Assembly: GCF_028993575.1 (NCBI RefSeq)
Contig: NZ_CP118615.1
Coordinates: forward strand, 5,857,001-5,921,000
DNA from: Micromonospora cathayae
GTDB taxonomy: Bacteria; Actinomycetota; Actinomycetes; Mycobacteriales; Micromonosporaceae
Reading direction: 5' to 3'
Length of the DNA stretch: 64,000 nucleotides
Shown here: positions 24,755 to 34,123 of the stretch, in pieces
Layout: each line of letters opens with the position of its first letter
Position numbering within the stretch: position 1 is the first letter of the stretch
Notes under the pieces: model-generated
What the model was told of the DNA's origin: nothing
What the model saw: the letters and a program-made list of their open reading frames with translations, nothing else
Databases searched by the model: none
Translations under genes and position numbers: made by a program

Positions 24755-26377
24755 GTGCCAACAGAGACCGTGTGCTTCGTCGGTGGCCGGATCCGCACCA
24801 TGGACGGCGCCGGAACCGTCGCGGAGGCGTTCCGCGCCGAGGACGGCCGGATCACGGCGATCGGGACCACCGGTGAGATCCTCGCGGCCGCCGGGGACGC
24901 ACGGGTCGTCGACCTGGCCGGTGCGGTGGTGCTCCCCGGACTGGTGGACTGCCACTCCCACCTGGAGCTGCTCGCCTACTCCTGGGAACTCGCCGCCGAC
25001 TGCCGCTCGTCCCGGGTGTCGAGCGTCGAGGGGATCGTCGCCGTACTCGCGGACCGCGCCGCCGCCACGCCGGCCGGCGAGTGGGTACTCGGCCAGGGTG
25101 AGCACTACCAGAACCTCAAGCTCGCCGAGGGACGCTACCCCGACCGGCACGACCTGGACCGGGTCAGCACCGTCCACCCGGTGATGTACCGGGCCAGCTA
25201 CCACATCAACGTCTTCAACTCGCTCGGCCTGGACCTGCTGGGCGTCGACGACGACACCCCGGACGCGCCCGGCGGCCGGATCGAGCGGGACCCGGACACC
25301 GGCGTCGCCACCGGCCGCACCTACGACATGTTCGAACCGCTCGGCGGCCCGCAGCCGTCGGTCGGGGACCTCGCGGCGGCGATCCGACGCGTACAGGACC
25401 GGTACCTCGCCGTCGGGGTCACCACCGTCGGCGACATCCCCCTGCACCGCGCCGGGCTGGAGGCGATCGCCGCTCTCGCCGCCGACGGCGGCCTGGTGCT
25501 GCGTGCCGCCGTGTACCCGAAGCTGGAGGCGGTGGTGTCGGCCGAGGACGTCCGCACCGGCCGCACCCGGCAGCACATCGACGCCCTCGACCCGGACCAC
25601 CTCAGGATGGCCGGCTTCAAGGTGTTCCTGGACGGCGGGCTCACCGCCGGGGCGGCCGCCCTGCACGCCGACTACCCCGGCCAGCCCGGCTACCGCGGCG
25701 AACTCGCCTTCACCGACCGGGAGGTCGCCGACCTGATCGCCACCGCCGACGACGCCGGACTTCAGATCGCCATGCACGCGATCGGTGACCGTGCCCTCGA
25801 CCAGGCGCTCGACGGCGCGTTGGCGCTGCCGACCGGGCGGCACGGGGTCGCCCGGCACCGCATCGAGCACGCCGGCAACATGTTCATGACCGACGAGCGG
25901 ATCAAGCGGCTGGCCGCCTCCGGCGTGGTACCCGTACCGCAGCCGGCCTTCATCATGACCACCGCCGCCGGGTACGTGGCGCATCTGGGCACCGACCGGA
26001 TCGGCACGGTGATGCCGTTCCGGACCCTGATCGACCACGGGTTGCCCATCCCGGGCAACTCCGACGCGATCGGCATCACCGAGGACCAGCACGACCCGTT
26101 CCCGGCGATGCGGGCCGCCGTCACCCGGCGCACCAACGACGGTGACGTGCTGGCCGCCGGGGAGGCGGTCAGCGTCGAGGAGGCGCTGCGGATGTACACC
26201 GAGTGGGCGGCCTTCTCGATCGGCTGGGAGGACCGGCTCGGCTCGCTCGAGGTGGGCAAGTTCGCCGACTTCGTCGTCCTCTCCGCCGACCCGTTGGAGA
26301 CCGGACCGGAGGGGCTCGCCGCGCTGACCGTCGGGCAGACCTGGATCGGCGCGACGCTGGTCTACGAGCGGAGCTGA
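24755..26377 (+). CDS. YtcJ-like metal-dependent amidohydrolase
   Basis: A 540-residue amidohydrolase-superfamily (amidohydrolase_3) enzyme. Metal ligands are visible in DCHSHLE, the carboxylated-Lys region GFKVFLDGGLTAG, MHAIGDRALDQ and HRIEHAG. The composite beta-sandwich is formed by the N-terminus (VGGRIRTMDGAGTV) and the C-terminus (GKFADFVVLSADPL). Family members hydrolyse N-acyl or amide bonds of small molecules. GTG start with AGAGGT upstream, 77 bp after the aldehyde dehydrogenase, so it is probably the last gene of this operon. Confidence 0.88.
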   Translation: MPTETVCFVGGRIRTMDGAGTVAEAFRAEDGRITAIGTTGEILAAAGDARVVDLAGAVVLPGLVDCHSHLELLAYSWELAADCRSSRVSSVEGIVAVLADRAAATPAGEWVLGQGEHYQNLKLAEGRYPDRHDLDRVSTVHPVMYRASYHINVFNSLGLDLLGVDDDTPDAPGGRIERDPDTGVATGRTYDMFEPLGGPQPSVGDLAAAIRRVQDRYLAVGVTTVGDIPLHRAGLEAIAALAADGGLVLRAAVYPKLEAVVSAEDVRTGRTRQHIDALDPDHLRMAGFKVFLDGGLTAGAAALHADYPGQPGYRGELAFTDREVADLIATADDAGLQIAMHAIGDRALDQALDGALALPTGRHGVARHRIEHAGNMFMTDERIKRLAASGVVPVPQPAFIMTTAAGYVAHLGTDRIGTVMPFRTLIDHGLPIPGNSDAIGITEDQHDPFPAMRAAVTRRTNDGDVLAAGEAVSVEEALRMYTEWAAFSIGWEDRLGSLEVGKFADFVVLSADPLETGPEGLAALTVGQTWIGATLVYERS

Positions 26378-26439
26378 GCGGGGACGGGCACCGTTTCCGA
26401 CACCCCGGCCACGGGAAGAGGTGCCGCCCGGCCGGTCGA

Positions 26440-27264
26440 TCAGACGGTGCCGCGGTAGGGGGGCATGAACCGCAGTCGCGGCATCTGGTCGGCGAGCACT
26501 CCCCCGTCGACGACCAGGTGGGTGCCGTTGAGGTAGCGGCCGGCGTCGGAGGCCAGCAACAGCAACGCGCCGACGCAGTCCTCCGGCACGCCGTAGCCGC
26601 CGCGCAGCGGGATCCGCTCCGCCCAGGCGGCCTCGAACGCCTGCCGGTCCAGGGGGAACTCGCCGTCGATGGGGGTGGCGATCATCCCGGGCGCGATGGT
26701 GTTGGCGGTGATCCCGTGCGGCCCCAACTCGGCGGCGAGCGACCGGGTGAGCAGCTCGACCGCGCCCTTCGAGGCGTTGTAGTGGGCCAGTCCCGCCTCG
26801 GCGACCAGGCCGTTCTTCGAGGAGATGTTGACGATGCGTCCCGGCACGCCGTCGGCGATCATGTGCTCGGCGAGGCGTTGGGCGAGGAAGAAGACCGCGT
26901 CCACGTTCACTCGCATCACCTCACGCCAGGCGTCGACGGTGATCTCGTTGAAGTGCTCCAGGCGGGCCACGCCGGCGTTGTTCACCAGGATGTGTACCGG
27001 ACCCAGGTCGCGGCGTACCCGGTCGACCCACGGGGTGATCGCCGTGGTGTCGGCCAGGTCCAGCGGGTACGGATGGCAGGCGCGACCGTGCCCGGTCACC
27101 GCGGCCACGACCGGGCCGAGGTCGACGCCGGGCCGGTCCACCACCACCAGGTCGGCGCCGGCCGAGGCGAGGCCGACCGAGAACGCGGTGCCGAGACCGC
27201 CGGCGGCGCCGGTCACGACGGCCAGCCGACCGGACAGGTCGAAGGAGGGCGGGACGGTCGTCAT
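26440..27264 (-). CDS. Short-chain dehydrogenase/reductase (SDR)
   Basis: A 274-residue classical SDR. It shows the cofactor motif TGAAGGLGTAF, NNAG at 95-98, catalytic S149, and Y162-x3-K166 in YNASKGA. An Asp after strand 2 (VVVDRPG) favours NAD(H). Its ATG overlaps the stop of the amidohydrolase gene, placing it as the last gene of a four-gene minus-strand operon with an enolase-superfamily dehydratase. A sugar-acid or keto-acid dehydrogenase role is likely from context. Confidence 0.9.
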   Translation of the reverse strand: MTTVPPSFDLSGRLAVVTGAAGGLGTAFSVGLASAGADLVVVDRPGVDLGPVVAAVTGHGRACHPYPLDLADTTAITPWVDRVRRDLGPVHILVNNAGVARLEHFNEITVDAWREVMRVNVDAVFFLAQRLAEHMIADGVPGRIVNISSKNGLVAEAGLAHYNASKGAVELLTRSLAAELGPHGITANTIAPGMIATPIDGEFPLDRQAFEAAWAERIPLRGGYGVPEDCVGALLLLASDAGRYLNGTHLVVDGGVLADQMPRLRFMPPYRGTV

Positions 27265-28103
27265 GCCAACCCCAACAGGTCGAGCGACGGGCGGTGGATC
27301 AGCGCCTCGATCTGCTCGGTGTCGAGCGGGTCGAGCCCGGGGATGCCCGGGACCCGGCCCACCGCCCGCAGCCCCTCGATGGAGGCGTCGACGGTGGTGA
27401 ACGGGTAGTCGCTGCCGAACAGCAGTTTGTGCCAGACGCCGTAGTCCTGGACCAGCCGGAGGCTGTGCCAGAGTTGGAACGGGCGGTAGTGCAGCGCGGA
27501 GACGTCGGCGTAGACGTGCCGGTGCTTGCGGACGACCGCGATGCACTCCCCCTCGTACGGGTGGCCGAGGTGGGCCAGCACCATCCGCAGCTCCGGGTGG
27601 CGGATCGCCACCTCGTCGAGGTGTACCGGAAGGGCGAAGCGCAGCGGCGCGGTGGACACGAAGGTGGTGCCGGTGTGCACCAGCAGCGGTAGGCCGTGCC
27701 GCGTGGCGTAGGCGTACAGGTCGTCGTAGGCGGGGTCGGCGGGGTCGAACCCGGCGTACATCGGCATCAGCTTGATGCCCCGCAGGCCGAGGTCGCGATG
27801 GCCGTGTTCCAGCTCGTCGCGCCAGCCGGGCTGGGTGGGGTCCAGGGCGAGGTAGCCGACCAGCCGGTCGGGGTGGGCCGCGACGTACGCCGCCACCGCC
27901 CGGTCGTCGACCCAGAGGCCGCAGCGGCGGGCCTTGCCGCCCACCACGATGGTCCTGGTGCCCGCCGGTGCGGTGGCCGCGTACTCCGACCACCGCACCG
28001 TCAGGTCGACGTCACCGCCGTGCGCCCGGGACGCCTCGGCGGCGAACGGGTCGCCGACGTGGTCCGGGCAGTCGAACAGGTGCGAGTGCACATCGACGAT
28101 CAT
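27261..28103 (-). CDS. Amidohydrolase-2 family (ACMSD-like) TIM-barrel hydrolase
   Basis: A 280-residue protein of the amidohydrolase_2 group. It starts MIVDVHSHLFDCP (HxH metal ligands), then LLVHTGTTF, VLAHLGHPYEGE and LLFGSDYPF (Asp ligand). The family includes decarboxylases and lactonases such as ACMSD and 2-pyrone-4,6-dicarboxylate lactonase. Within this operon a lactonase or hydrolase acting on a sugar-acid lactone is a reasonable inference. It overlaps both neighbours by 4 bp (ATGA), indicating tight translational coupling. Confidence 0.87.
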   Translation of the reverse strand: MIVDVHSHLFDCPDHVGDPFAAEASRAHGGDVDLTVRWSEYAATAPAGTRTIVVGGKARRCGLWVDDRAVAAYVAAHPDRLVGYLALDPTQPGWRDELEHGHRDLGLRGIKLMPMYAGFDPADPAYDDLYAYATRHGLPLLVHTGTTFVSTAPLRFALPVHLDEVAIRHPELRMVLAHLGHPYEGECIAVVRKHRHVYADVSALHYRPFQLWHSLRLVQDYGVWHKLLFGSDYPFTTVDASIEGLRAVGRVPGIPGLDPLDTEQIEALIHRPSLDLLGLA

Positions 28104-29287
28104 CGGCGGTCCCGCTTCTCCCACCCCTCGGCGAACATGTTCCAGAAGCCGTGGCTCGGCGGGTGCTCGGCGAACACCTCGTCGACCAGGTCGATGCCGA
28201 GACCGGGGGCGGTGGGCAGCGCGATGTGCCCGTCGACCACCGGCAGGGCACCGCGTACGGCGTCGAAGACGTAGTCCTCCAGCAGGCCGTCGAACGTCTC
28301 CAGGATCTTGAAGTTGGGCATCCCGAGGACGGCGTGCACCGAGGCGGTGGTGCACAGCGGGGAGTTGGAGTTGTGCGGGGCGACCACCATGGCGTGCTGG
28401 TCGGCGATGGCGGCGAGCTTGCGCACCTCGGTGAAGCCGCCGGCCATGGACAGGTCGGGCTGGATGATGTCGACCGCGTTGGTGGCGAACAGCCGGGCGT
28501 ACTCGTAGCGGTTGTGGAAGTGCTCGCCGCCGGAGATCGGCATGGTGGCGCGGGCGCGCAGCTCGGCGTACCGCTCGATGTGCGTCCACGGCAGCGGCTC
28601 CTCGAACCAGCCGAGGTCGAACGGCTCCAGCTCGCGGACCAACCGGGCGGCGGTGTGCATGGCGAAGCGGGCGTGCCCCTCGACGAACAGCTCGATGCCG
28701 GGTCCGACGGCGGCGCGGACGGCGGCGACGATGTCGACCGAGCGGCGCAGTTCGGTGCGGGACAGCTCCCCGAGCCCCGCGCCGAACGGGTCGAACTTCA
28801 GCGCGGTGTAGCCCTTGGCGACGGTGGCGACGGCCCGTTCGGCGAACGTCTCGGGCTCCCGCTCCCCGGTGTACCAGCCGTTGGCGTACACCCGGACGCG
28901 GTCGCGGCAGGCTCCGCCGGTGAGGCGGTACGCGGGCACCCCGAGGGCCTTGCCCATGAGGTCGTAGAGGGCCTGGTCGACGCCGGAGACGACGATCCCG
29001 CCGATGTCACCGCCGCGCAGGTAGTCCCCCTGGTACATGCGCAGCCAGATCTCCTCGACGTCGAACGGGTCGGCGCCGACCAGGTGCCGTCCGGCCATCG
29101 CCTCGGCGAGCTGGCAGGTCTCCCGTGCGCGGTAGGGATGGGTGATCTCGCCGACGCCGGTGAGCCCGGCGTCGGTGTGTACCCGCACGTACGAGAAGTC
29201 GCGCCAGGCGGTGCCCAGGGTGAGCGTCTCCACCCGGCTGATCCGGCCGGCGGGGCCGACCGGTCGCGTCTTGTCGATGGTCAGCAT
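28100..29287 (-). CDS. Mandelate racemase/muconate lactonizing enzyme-family dehydratase
   Basis: A 395-residue enolase-superfamily enzyme. Probable metal ligands are E203, E229 (WFEEPLPW) and E255 (ISGGEHFHNR). H205 in VEGHARF and H305 in APHNSNSP are probable acid/base residues, and D278 (IIQPDLS) pairs with H305. The pattern resembles galactonate/mannonate-type acid-sugar dehydratases, except that the usual DxHGR-type motif reads EGHAR. It probably dehydrates an aldonic or uronic acid to a 2-keto-3-deoxy acid. It overlaps the aminotransferase gene by 1 bp and the hydrolase gene by 4 bp. Confidence 0.9.
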   Translation of the reverse strand: MLTIDKTRPVGPAGRISRVETLTLGTAWRDFSYVRVHTDAGLTGVGEITHPYRARETCQLAEAMAGRHLVGADPFDVEEIWLRMYQGDYLRGGDIGGIVVSGVDQALYDLMGKALGVPAYRLTGGACRDRVRVYANGWYTGEREPETFAERAVATVAKGYTALKFDPFGAGLGELSRTELRRSVDIVAAVRAAVGPGIELFVEGHARFAMHTAARLVRELEPFDLGWFEEPLPWTHIERYAELRARATMPISGGEHFHNRYEYARLFATNAVDIIQPDLSMAGGFTEVRKLAAIADQHAMVVAPHNSNSPLCTTASVHAVLGMPNFKILETFDGLLEDYVFDAVRGALPVVDGHIALPTAPGLGIDLVDEVFAEHPPSHGFWNMFAEGWEKRDRR

Positions 29288-30669
29288 CAGTTGCGTCCTT
29301 CCCCGCCGGTGGTCGCGCCCCCCATGGTGGCGGTGCCGGCCAGCTCGGTGACGCCACCGGCGGCGAGGGTGTCGCGGACGGCCACTCCGGTCGCCTCGAC
29401 CAGGTGGTCGATGTCGGCGTCGGTGTGGGCGTACGAGACGTGGTTGCGCTTGAGGTTCAGCGGCAGCTCGAAGATGCCGTGCTCGCGCATCCGGCGGCGG
29501 TACCCGATGAACATGCCGGCATCGTTGCGCAGCAGGTCGTCGTAGGTGCGCGGTACCGGGCCGGGCATGAAGTAGGTCACGAAGACGGAGCCGTGGCCGG
29601 TGACCACGGCGGGTACGCCGAGGTCGGCGAGAACGTCGGTGATGCCCTGGCGGGCCCGTTCGCCGAGCCGGTAGACGTGCTCGTGCACCGGCTCGGTACG
29701 CAGCTTGTCGAGGGTGGCGAGGGCGGCGGCGACCACGGCGGGGTGCCCGTTGTAGGTGCCGGCGAAGAAGGCGGGGGCGCCGGGGCGGGTGCTGAACAGG
29801 TCCATCAGGTCGGCCCGACCGCCGAGGGCGCCGATCGGGTAGCCGTTGGCGATGGCCTTGCCGAGGGTGGTGAGGTCGGGGACGACGCCGCTGATCTTCT
29901 GCCAGCCGCCGAGGTCGTGCCGGAAGCCGGTGATGACCTCGTCGAAGACCAGGACGCTGCCGGCCCGGGTGCACTCGTCCCGCAGCGCGACGAGGAACTC
30001 CTGGTCGGGCAGGAGGCAGCCGACGTTGTGCGGCACCGGCTCGACGATGACGGCGGCGATGTCGTCGCCGTGGGCGGCGAAGGCGGCCCGGACGGCGGCC
30101 ACGTCGTTGAAGCGCAGCACGAGGGTGGCGTCGAGGACCTCGGGCAGGATCCCGGTGGAGATCGGGTCGGGCCGGCCCACCCGGTCCGGTGCGGAGATGA
30201 CGTTGAGGCTGACCGCGTCGTGCCAGCCGTGGTAGCAGCCCTGGAACTTGACCACCAGGCGACGGCCGGTGGCGGCGCGGGCGACCCGCAGGGCGTGGAA
30301 GGTGGCCTCGCTCCCGGTGCTGGTCAGCAGCACCTTCTCGATGCTCGGGACCAGGTCGACGAGGGTCTCGGCGAGGTGGACCTCGCCGTCGGTCACCGCC
30401 ACGCCGCACAGGTCCAGCCGGGTGCCGGCCTCGGCGACGGCGGCGTTGACGTCGGCGTCGTTGTGGCCGAGCAGGGGCGGCCCGAACGCCGCGTGGTAGT
30501 CGGTGTACCGGCGTCCGTCGGCGTCCCAGAAGTGTGCGCCGGAGGCGCGGGCGATCACCAGCTCGGTGAGGCCCGGGATGCTGCGCTGCCCGCTGTTGAC
30601 GCCGCCGGGGATGACCCGGCGGGCGCGCTCGGCGAGGGTGGCCCCCGTGGGGGCCGGTCGTGAAGTCAC
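29287..30669 (-). CDS. Glutamate-1-semialdehyde aminomutase-like class III aminotransferase
   Basis: A 460-residue fold-type I PLP enzyme. It carries the PLP Lys K271 in TTLGKAIANGYPIGALGG, Asp ligand D243 in VFDEVITGFR, TSTGSEATFHALRVARA and CYHGWHD. It groups with the GSA-aminomutase-like class III family, but the sugar-acid operon context argues against a role in tetrapyrrole synthesis. It may transaminate or isomerise an amino sugar or an amino acid linked to the substrate. First gene of the minus-strand operon; GTG start with GAGGAGAAGG upstream, divergent from the IclR gene. Confidence 0.87.
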   Translation of the reverse strand: MTSRPAPTGATLAERARRVIPGGVNSGQRSIPGLTELVIARASGAHFWDADGRRYTDYHAAFGPPLLGHNDADVNAAVAEAGTRLDLCGVAVTDGEVHLAETLVDLVPSIEKVLLTSTGSEATFHALRVARAATGRRLVVKFQGCYHGWHDAVSLNVISAPDRVGRPDPISTGILPEVLDATLVLRFNDVAAVRAAFAAHGDDIAAVIVEPVPHNVGCLLPDQEFLVALRDECTRAGSVLVFDEVITGFRHDLGGWQKISGVVPDLTTLGKAIANGYPIGALGGRADLMDLFSTRPGAPAFFAGTYNGHPAVVAAALATLDKLRTEPVHEHVYRLGERARQGITDVLADLGVPAVVTGHGSVFVTYFMPGPVPRTYDDLLRNDAGMFIGYRRRMREHGIFELPLNLKRNHVSYAHTDADIDHLVEATGVAVRDTLAAGGVTELAGTATMGGATTGGEGRN

Positions 30670-30763
30670 ACCTTCTCCTCATCGGTGCGGCGTCGCGACC
30701 CAGCCCGGTCGGGACGCCGCGGTTGTTCCGCCGCGGGAGGTACCTGTCGATTCTCGAAACAGT

Positions 30764-30865
30764 GTTCGGCATTACCGAACGATGTTCGGCATACTATGCA
30801 CGCCTGATCGCGAAGGTCAACACGACCACCGACCATTTCCCGAACAGGTTTGTTACTCTGTTCGG
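30764..30865. promoter_or_regulatory. Cluster of GTTCGG/CCGAAC inverted repeats, candidate IclR operators
   Basis: Three related elements lie in the 239-bp divergent gap. They are GTTCGG-CATTA-CCGAAC at 30764-30780, a further half-site GTTCGGCATA at 30784-30793, and CCGAACAG-N10-CTGTTCGG at 30840-30865. The arms are all versions of GTTCGG. The last dyad sits 43 bp before the regulator start, suiting autoregulation plus control of the aminotransferase operon. Confidence 0.7.
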
Positions 30866-30908
30866 CCATGGCGAACACGCCCGGCCCGCCCTGACCGAAA
30901 GAAGGACC

Positions 30909-31724
30909 ATGACCACCACCGAAGACGGGGACGCCTCCCGCTACCTGGTGCGCAGCGTCAGCCGCGCGGCCATGGTGCTGGAGGTGCTGGCGGCCGCCGC
31001 CCCCGGCGAAGGGCTGAGCGTCACCGACGTCGCCGCCACCTGCGGGCTGTCCAAGAGCGCCGCGTTCGCCACCCTGCACACCCTGTGCCACCACGGCCTG
31101 GCCGCCGACGACGGCGAGGGGATGAACCGTCGCTACCGCCTCGGGATGGCGCTCGCGCGCCTCGGCGTCCGCGCCCAACAGCAACTCTCGCTGCGGGACA
31201 TCGCCCGCCCGATGCTGGCCGCGCTGACCCGCGAGACCGGGCTCAGCTCCCGGCTGGCCGTCCCCGAGGGCGCCCACGCCGTCGTCATCGACCAGGTCAG
31301 CAACGGCGAGCGCATCCAGATCGAGCTGCGGATGGGCACCCGCGAACTGCCGCACTGCACCGGACTGGGCAAGGCCCTGCTGGCCGAGATGTCCACACCG
31401 CAGGTCACCGAACTGATCGGTCGCGTCGGGCTGCCCCGGCGCACCGACCACACCATCACCGACCTGGACTCGCTCCTGGCCCACCTCGACGACGTCCGCA
31501 AGGCCGGGTACGCCCTCGACGACGAGGAGGACGCCGAGGGGGTGTTCTGCATCGGCAGCGCCCTGCGCGACCACACCGGGCGGTGCTGCGGCGCGATCAG
31601 CGTGACCGGGCTGAAGCTGGGTCTGCCCAGTTGGCGCTACCAGGAACTGGGACGTCAGGTGCGGCAGACCGCCGAGGCCGTCTCCGCCCGACTCGGCCAC
31701 ATCCCGGCCGACGCCACCCCTTGA
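30909..31724 (+). CDS. IclR-family transcriptional regulator
   Basis: A 271-residue regulator. The N-terminal winged helix (about residues 12-75; LSVTDVAATCGLSKSAAFATLHTL) is followed by the IclR effector domain (NGERIQIELRMGTRELPHCTGLGKALLAEM; RKAGYALDDEEDAEGVFCIGSAL). The start at ATG 30909 is set by GAAAGAAGGA. It sits between the two arms of the 26.4-46.5 kb island and is divergent from the aminotransferase operon. It probably binds the GTTCGG/CCGAAC cluster and responds to a sugar-acid intermediate. Confidence 0.92.
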   Translation: MTTTEDGDASRYLVRSVSRAAMVLEVLAAAAPGEGLSVTDVAATCGLSKSAAFATLHTLCHHGLAADDGEGMNRRYRLGMALARLGVRAQQQLSLRDIARPMLAALTRETGLSSRLAVPEGAHAVVIDQVSNGERIQIELRMGTRELPHCTGLGKALLAEMSTPQVTELIGRVGLPRRTDHTITDLDSLLAHLDDVRKAGYALDDEEDAEGVFCIGSALRDHTGRCCGAISVTGLKLGLPSWRYQELGRQVRQTAEAVSARLGHIPADATP

Positions 31725-31749
31725 CAGCCGCTTCACCAGCTGTTTAACG
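31721..31749 (+). promoter_or_regulatory. Candidate promoter for the beta-helix/importer operon
   Basis: A consensus -35 TTGACA at 31721-31726, overlapping the IclR stop, is followed 16-17 nt later by TTTAAC/TTAACG (31743-31749). It would leave a leader of about 245 nt before the first beta-helix gene. Confidence 0.5.
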
Positions 31750-32000
31750 TTCCCGCCAACGCCGCGACCCAGGTCACGGCGGGTCGCGGCCCCCGGCCGC
31801 GACCACCTCGGGCGAACAGCTGACTCCCGACGCGCCGCAGCCCCGGCGCCGGGCGTTCCGGTCAGCAGCTCCGCCGCCTGCGCGCCTCGCGCGTTTGCCC
31901 GACCTTCCCCCGCACCGCGGCGTCCCGTGACGCCCGCGGACCCCCAGCACCGCCGTCCGACGCCACTCGGACGGCTGGCCCGCGAAGGTTGAGGCTCGAC

Positions 32001-34091
32001 ATGGGTCTACTCGGCACGTCCACACTCACTCCCCGGGACCAGGTCCCGTGCGTCGACACCGTCACCGGCCTGTCCACCGTCGCTCCCGCCACGCTGACGG
32101 CCCGCGGCCTGGTACGGGTCGTCGGCTACCACACCCCCGGCGACGGCGGCGGCGGACTGCTGCGCTGGGACCCCACCAGCACCGCCCCCGCCAACGGCGG
32201 CACCGTGCACGACCCGTACCGGAGACCGCGCGGCCGGTGGCTGGCCCTGCACGACGGGATCGGTGACTTCCGACGGTTCGGGATCTTCGGCCGGGACACC
32301 CCCGCCGACGCCGCGCTGGCCGCGATGGTCGCCGATCCGGCGATCCGGCGGATCGAGGCCCACACCGACCTGCGCTTCGTCAAGCGGCACACGTTCGGCC
32401 GCAGTGACGTCGAGCTGGACTTCGGCGGGCACACCGTGCACACCGACGGCATCGAACGCAACACCCACGACAACCCGTTCGGCGCGGTGCTCTTCTTCCG
32501 CGGCACCGTCACCGACACGGTGATCACGCACACCCTCACCGAGACCGTGCCCGAACTGACCGACGTGTTCCCGGTGCCCGACTCCCGCCGGTTCACCGTC
32601 GGGCAGTGGTGGACGGCCACCAGCGACTCCCTCACCGGCGCCGACGAGCGGGAGCTGCAGAAGATGGTCCAGGTCACCCAGATCGTCGACGGCACCCACA
32701 TCCGGGTGGGCTACCTCAACGGATGGCCTCTGGAGCCCGGCCGCACCATCACCTGGCGCCGGGTCGAGCCGGTCCAACGCGCCCACGTCCGGAACATGGT
32801 CTTCCGGGGCCACGTGGCCTTCACCGGCGAATACCCCGGCTCCGGCCCGGACGACCGCGAGTACAGCGGCTCCCACCCGGTCGCCTACGAGTACGCGGTG
32901 CGCTGCGACGTCTCCGGTATCGACGCCACCGGCACCTGGTGGCCGGTGATCATGCGCCGCTGGTGTACCCACTTCACCACCGCCGGCTGCGTCCTGACCA
33001 ACCCCCCGACCGTGATGTACGGCGGCGCCGGCTACCTCACCCAGCAGATCTACTGCCTGTACGGGCACGTCGTGGACTGCCGCACCTCCAATGTCCGGCA
33101 CCTCAACGACTGGACCGCCTCGGCGTACTGCACGGTGGAGAACTGCCACGGCGACGGCGACGACGCCGGGGGCAACCCGTTCACCACCCACGGCCAGTAC
33201 GAGCACGACCTGGTCTTCACCGGCAACTCCGGTCTGATGGACATCGCCAACAGCGGTGGCCAGTGGGGCATCAGCGCCAAGCGGATCACCGTCCGCCGGC
33301 ACGTCTGCTCCTGGTTCGTCGCCGGCACCAAGATCACCGACCTGACGCTGGAGGACGTGCGGGTGATCGCCCGCTCCACCTTCGACCCGGCCGGCACGCT
33401 CCAGATCAACGCCGACGGCGCGCAGCTACGCGGCTGCTCGGCACGGACGTTGAGCATCGCCCAACGCTCCACCCGCTCCCGCCGACCCACCGTCGTCGCC
33501 GACTGCGACTTCGATCAGCCCGCCGGCACGGTCGTCGTGCAGACCCCGGTCAGCAACCCGGTGCACTTCGTGCGTACCACCTTCCGGGGCCTGGACGGGG
33601 CGATCCTGCGCGGCTCCGGTCCGGTGCACCTCACCGACTGCACGCTCACCGGGTCACCCGGGGCCGCCCCGCTGCTGGTCGGCGCGGCGCAGGTGGTGAT
33701 CCACGGCGGCACCCTGACCGACACCGGCATCGAGCTGTCCGCCGTCCGCGACCAGCGCCTCGCCGTCGGCGGCGGCGCGGTGTTCGCCGGCACCAACGCC
33801 CGGCGGGCGCTGCTGACCCGGGCCGCCGGCCCCGGGGCGGTCCGCGTGGAGCTGGGCGACTACACCAGCACCGCAGCCGACCCGGGCACCGCCCACGTAC
33901 GGCTGGACACCGGCGTCAACCGGTACCGGGCCGTCGGCTCGCGGTTCACCGGCGGCCGGCTGACGCTCACCGACGCCGCCTTCGGCGCCACCTCCACGCT
34001 GCTGCACACCGGCTGTGTCGAGGAGGGCGTCGCCCGGGAGCTGCCCGCCGACTCCGACCGCGTCGCCACCGCCGACAACCTCACCCTGTGA
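32001..34091 (+). CDS. Right-handed beta-helix protein without signal peptide (paralog 1)
   Basis: A 696-residue protein of the pectin-lyase-like beta-helix type. The N-terminal region has LVRVVGYHTPGDGGGGLLRW, a motif at the start of many pectate-lyase-3 and tail-spike-like proteins. Then come regularly spaced strands, GGAGYLTQQIYCLYGHVVDC, and C-terminal repeats such as LTDTGIELSAVRDQRLAVGGGAVFAG. It is strongly similar along its length to the next gene, but the region upstream of the ATG encodes no signal peptide. It may be cytosolic or non-classically exported. Probable carbohydrate-active enzyme (lyase, epimerase or hydrolase); catalytic residues cannot be assigned by eye. A TTG four codons upstream is an alternative start. 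First gene of a long plus-strand operon. Confidence 0.72.
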   Translation: MGLLGTSTLTPRDQVPCVDTVTGLSTVAPATLTARGLVRVVGYHTPGDGGGGLLRWDPTSTAPANGGTVHDPYRRPRGRWLALHDGIGDFRRFGIFGRDTPADAALAAMVADPAIRRIEAHTDLRFVKRHTFGRSDVELDFGGHTVHTDGIERNTHDNPFGAVLFFRGTVTDTVITHTLTETVPELTDVFPVPDSRRFTVGQWWTATSDSLTGADERELQKMVQVTQIVDGTHIRVGYLNGWPLEPGRTITWRRVEPVQRAHVRNMVFRGHVAFTGEYPGSGPDDREYSGSHPVAYEYAVRCDVSGIDATGTWWPVIMRRWCTHFTTAGCVLTNPPTVMYGGAGYLTQQIYCLYGHVVDCRTSNVRHLNDWTASAYCTVENCHGDGDDAGGNPFTTHGQYEHDLVFTGNSGLMDIANSGGQWGISAKRITVRRHVCSWFVAGTKITDLTLEDVRVIARSTFDPAGTLQINADGAQLRGCSARTLSIAQRSTRSRRPTVVADCDFDQPAGTVVVQTPVSNPVHFVRTTFRGLDGAILRGSGPVHLTDCTLTGSPGAAPLLVGAAQVVIHGGTLTDTGIELSAVRDQRLAVGGGAVFAGTNARRALLTRAAGPGAVRVELGDYTSTAADPGTAHVRLDTGVNRYRAVGSRFTGGRLTLTDAAFGATSTLLHTGCVEEGVARELPADSDRVATADNLTL

Positions 34092-34123
34092 ACGCCCCGG
34101 CCCCTGGAAGAGGAGACACCCCC

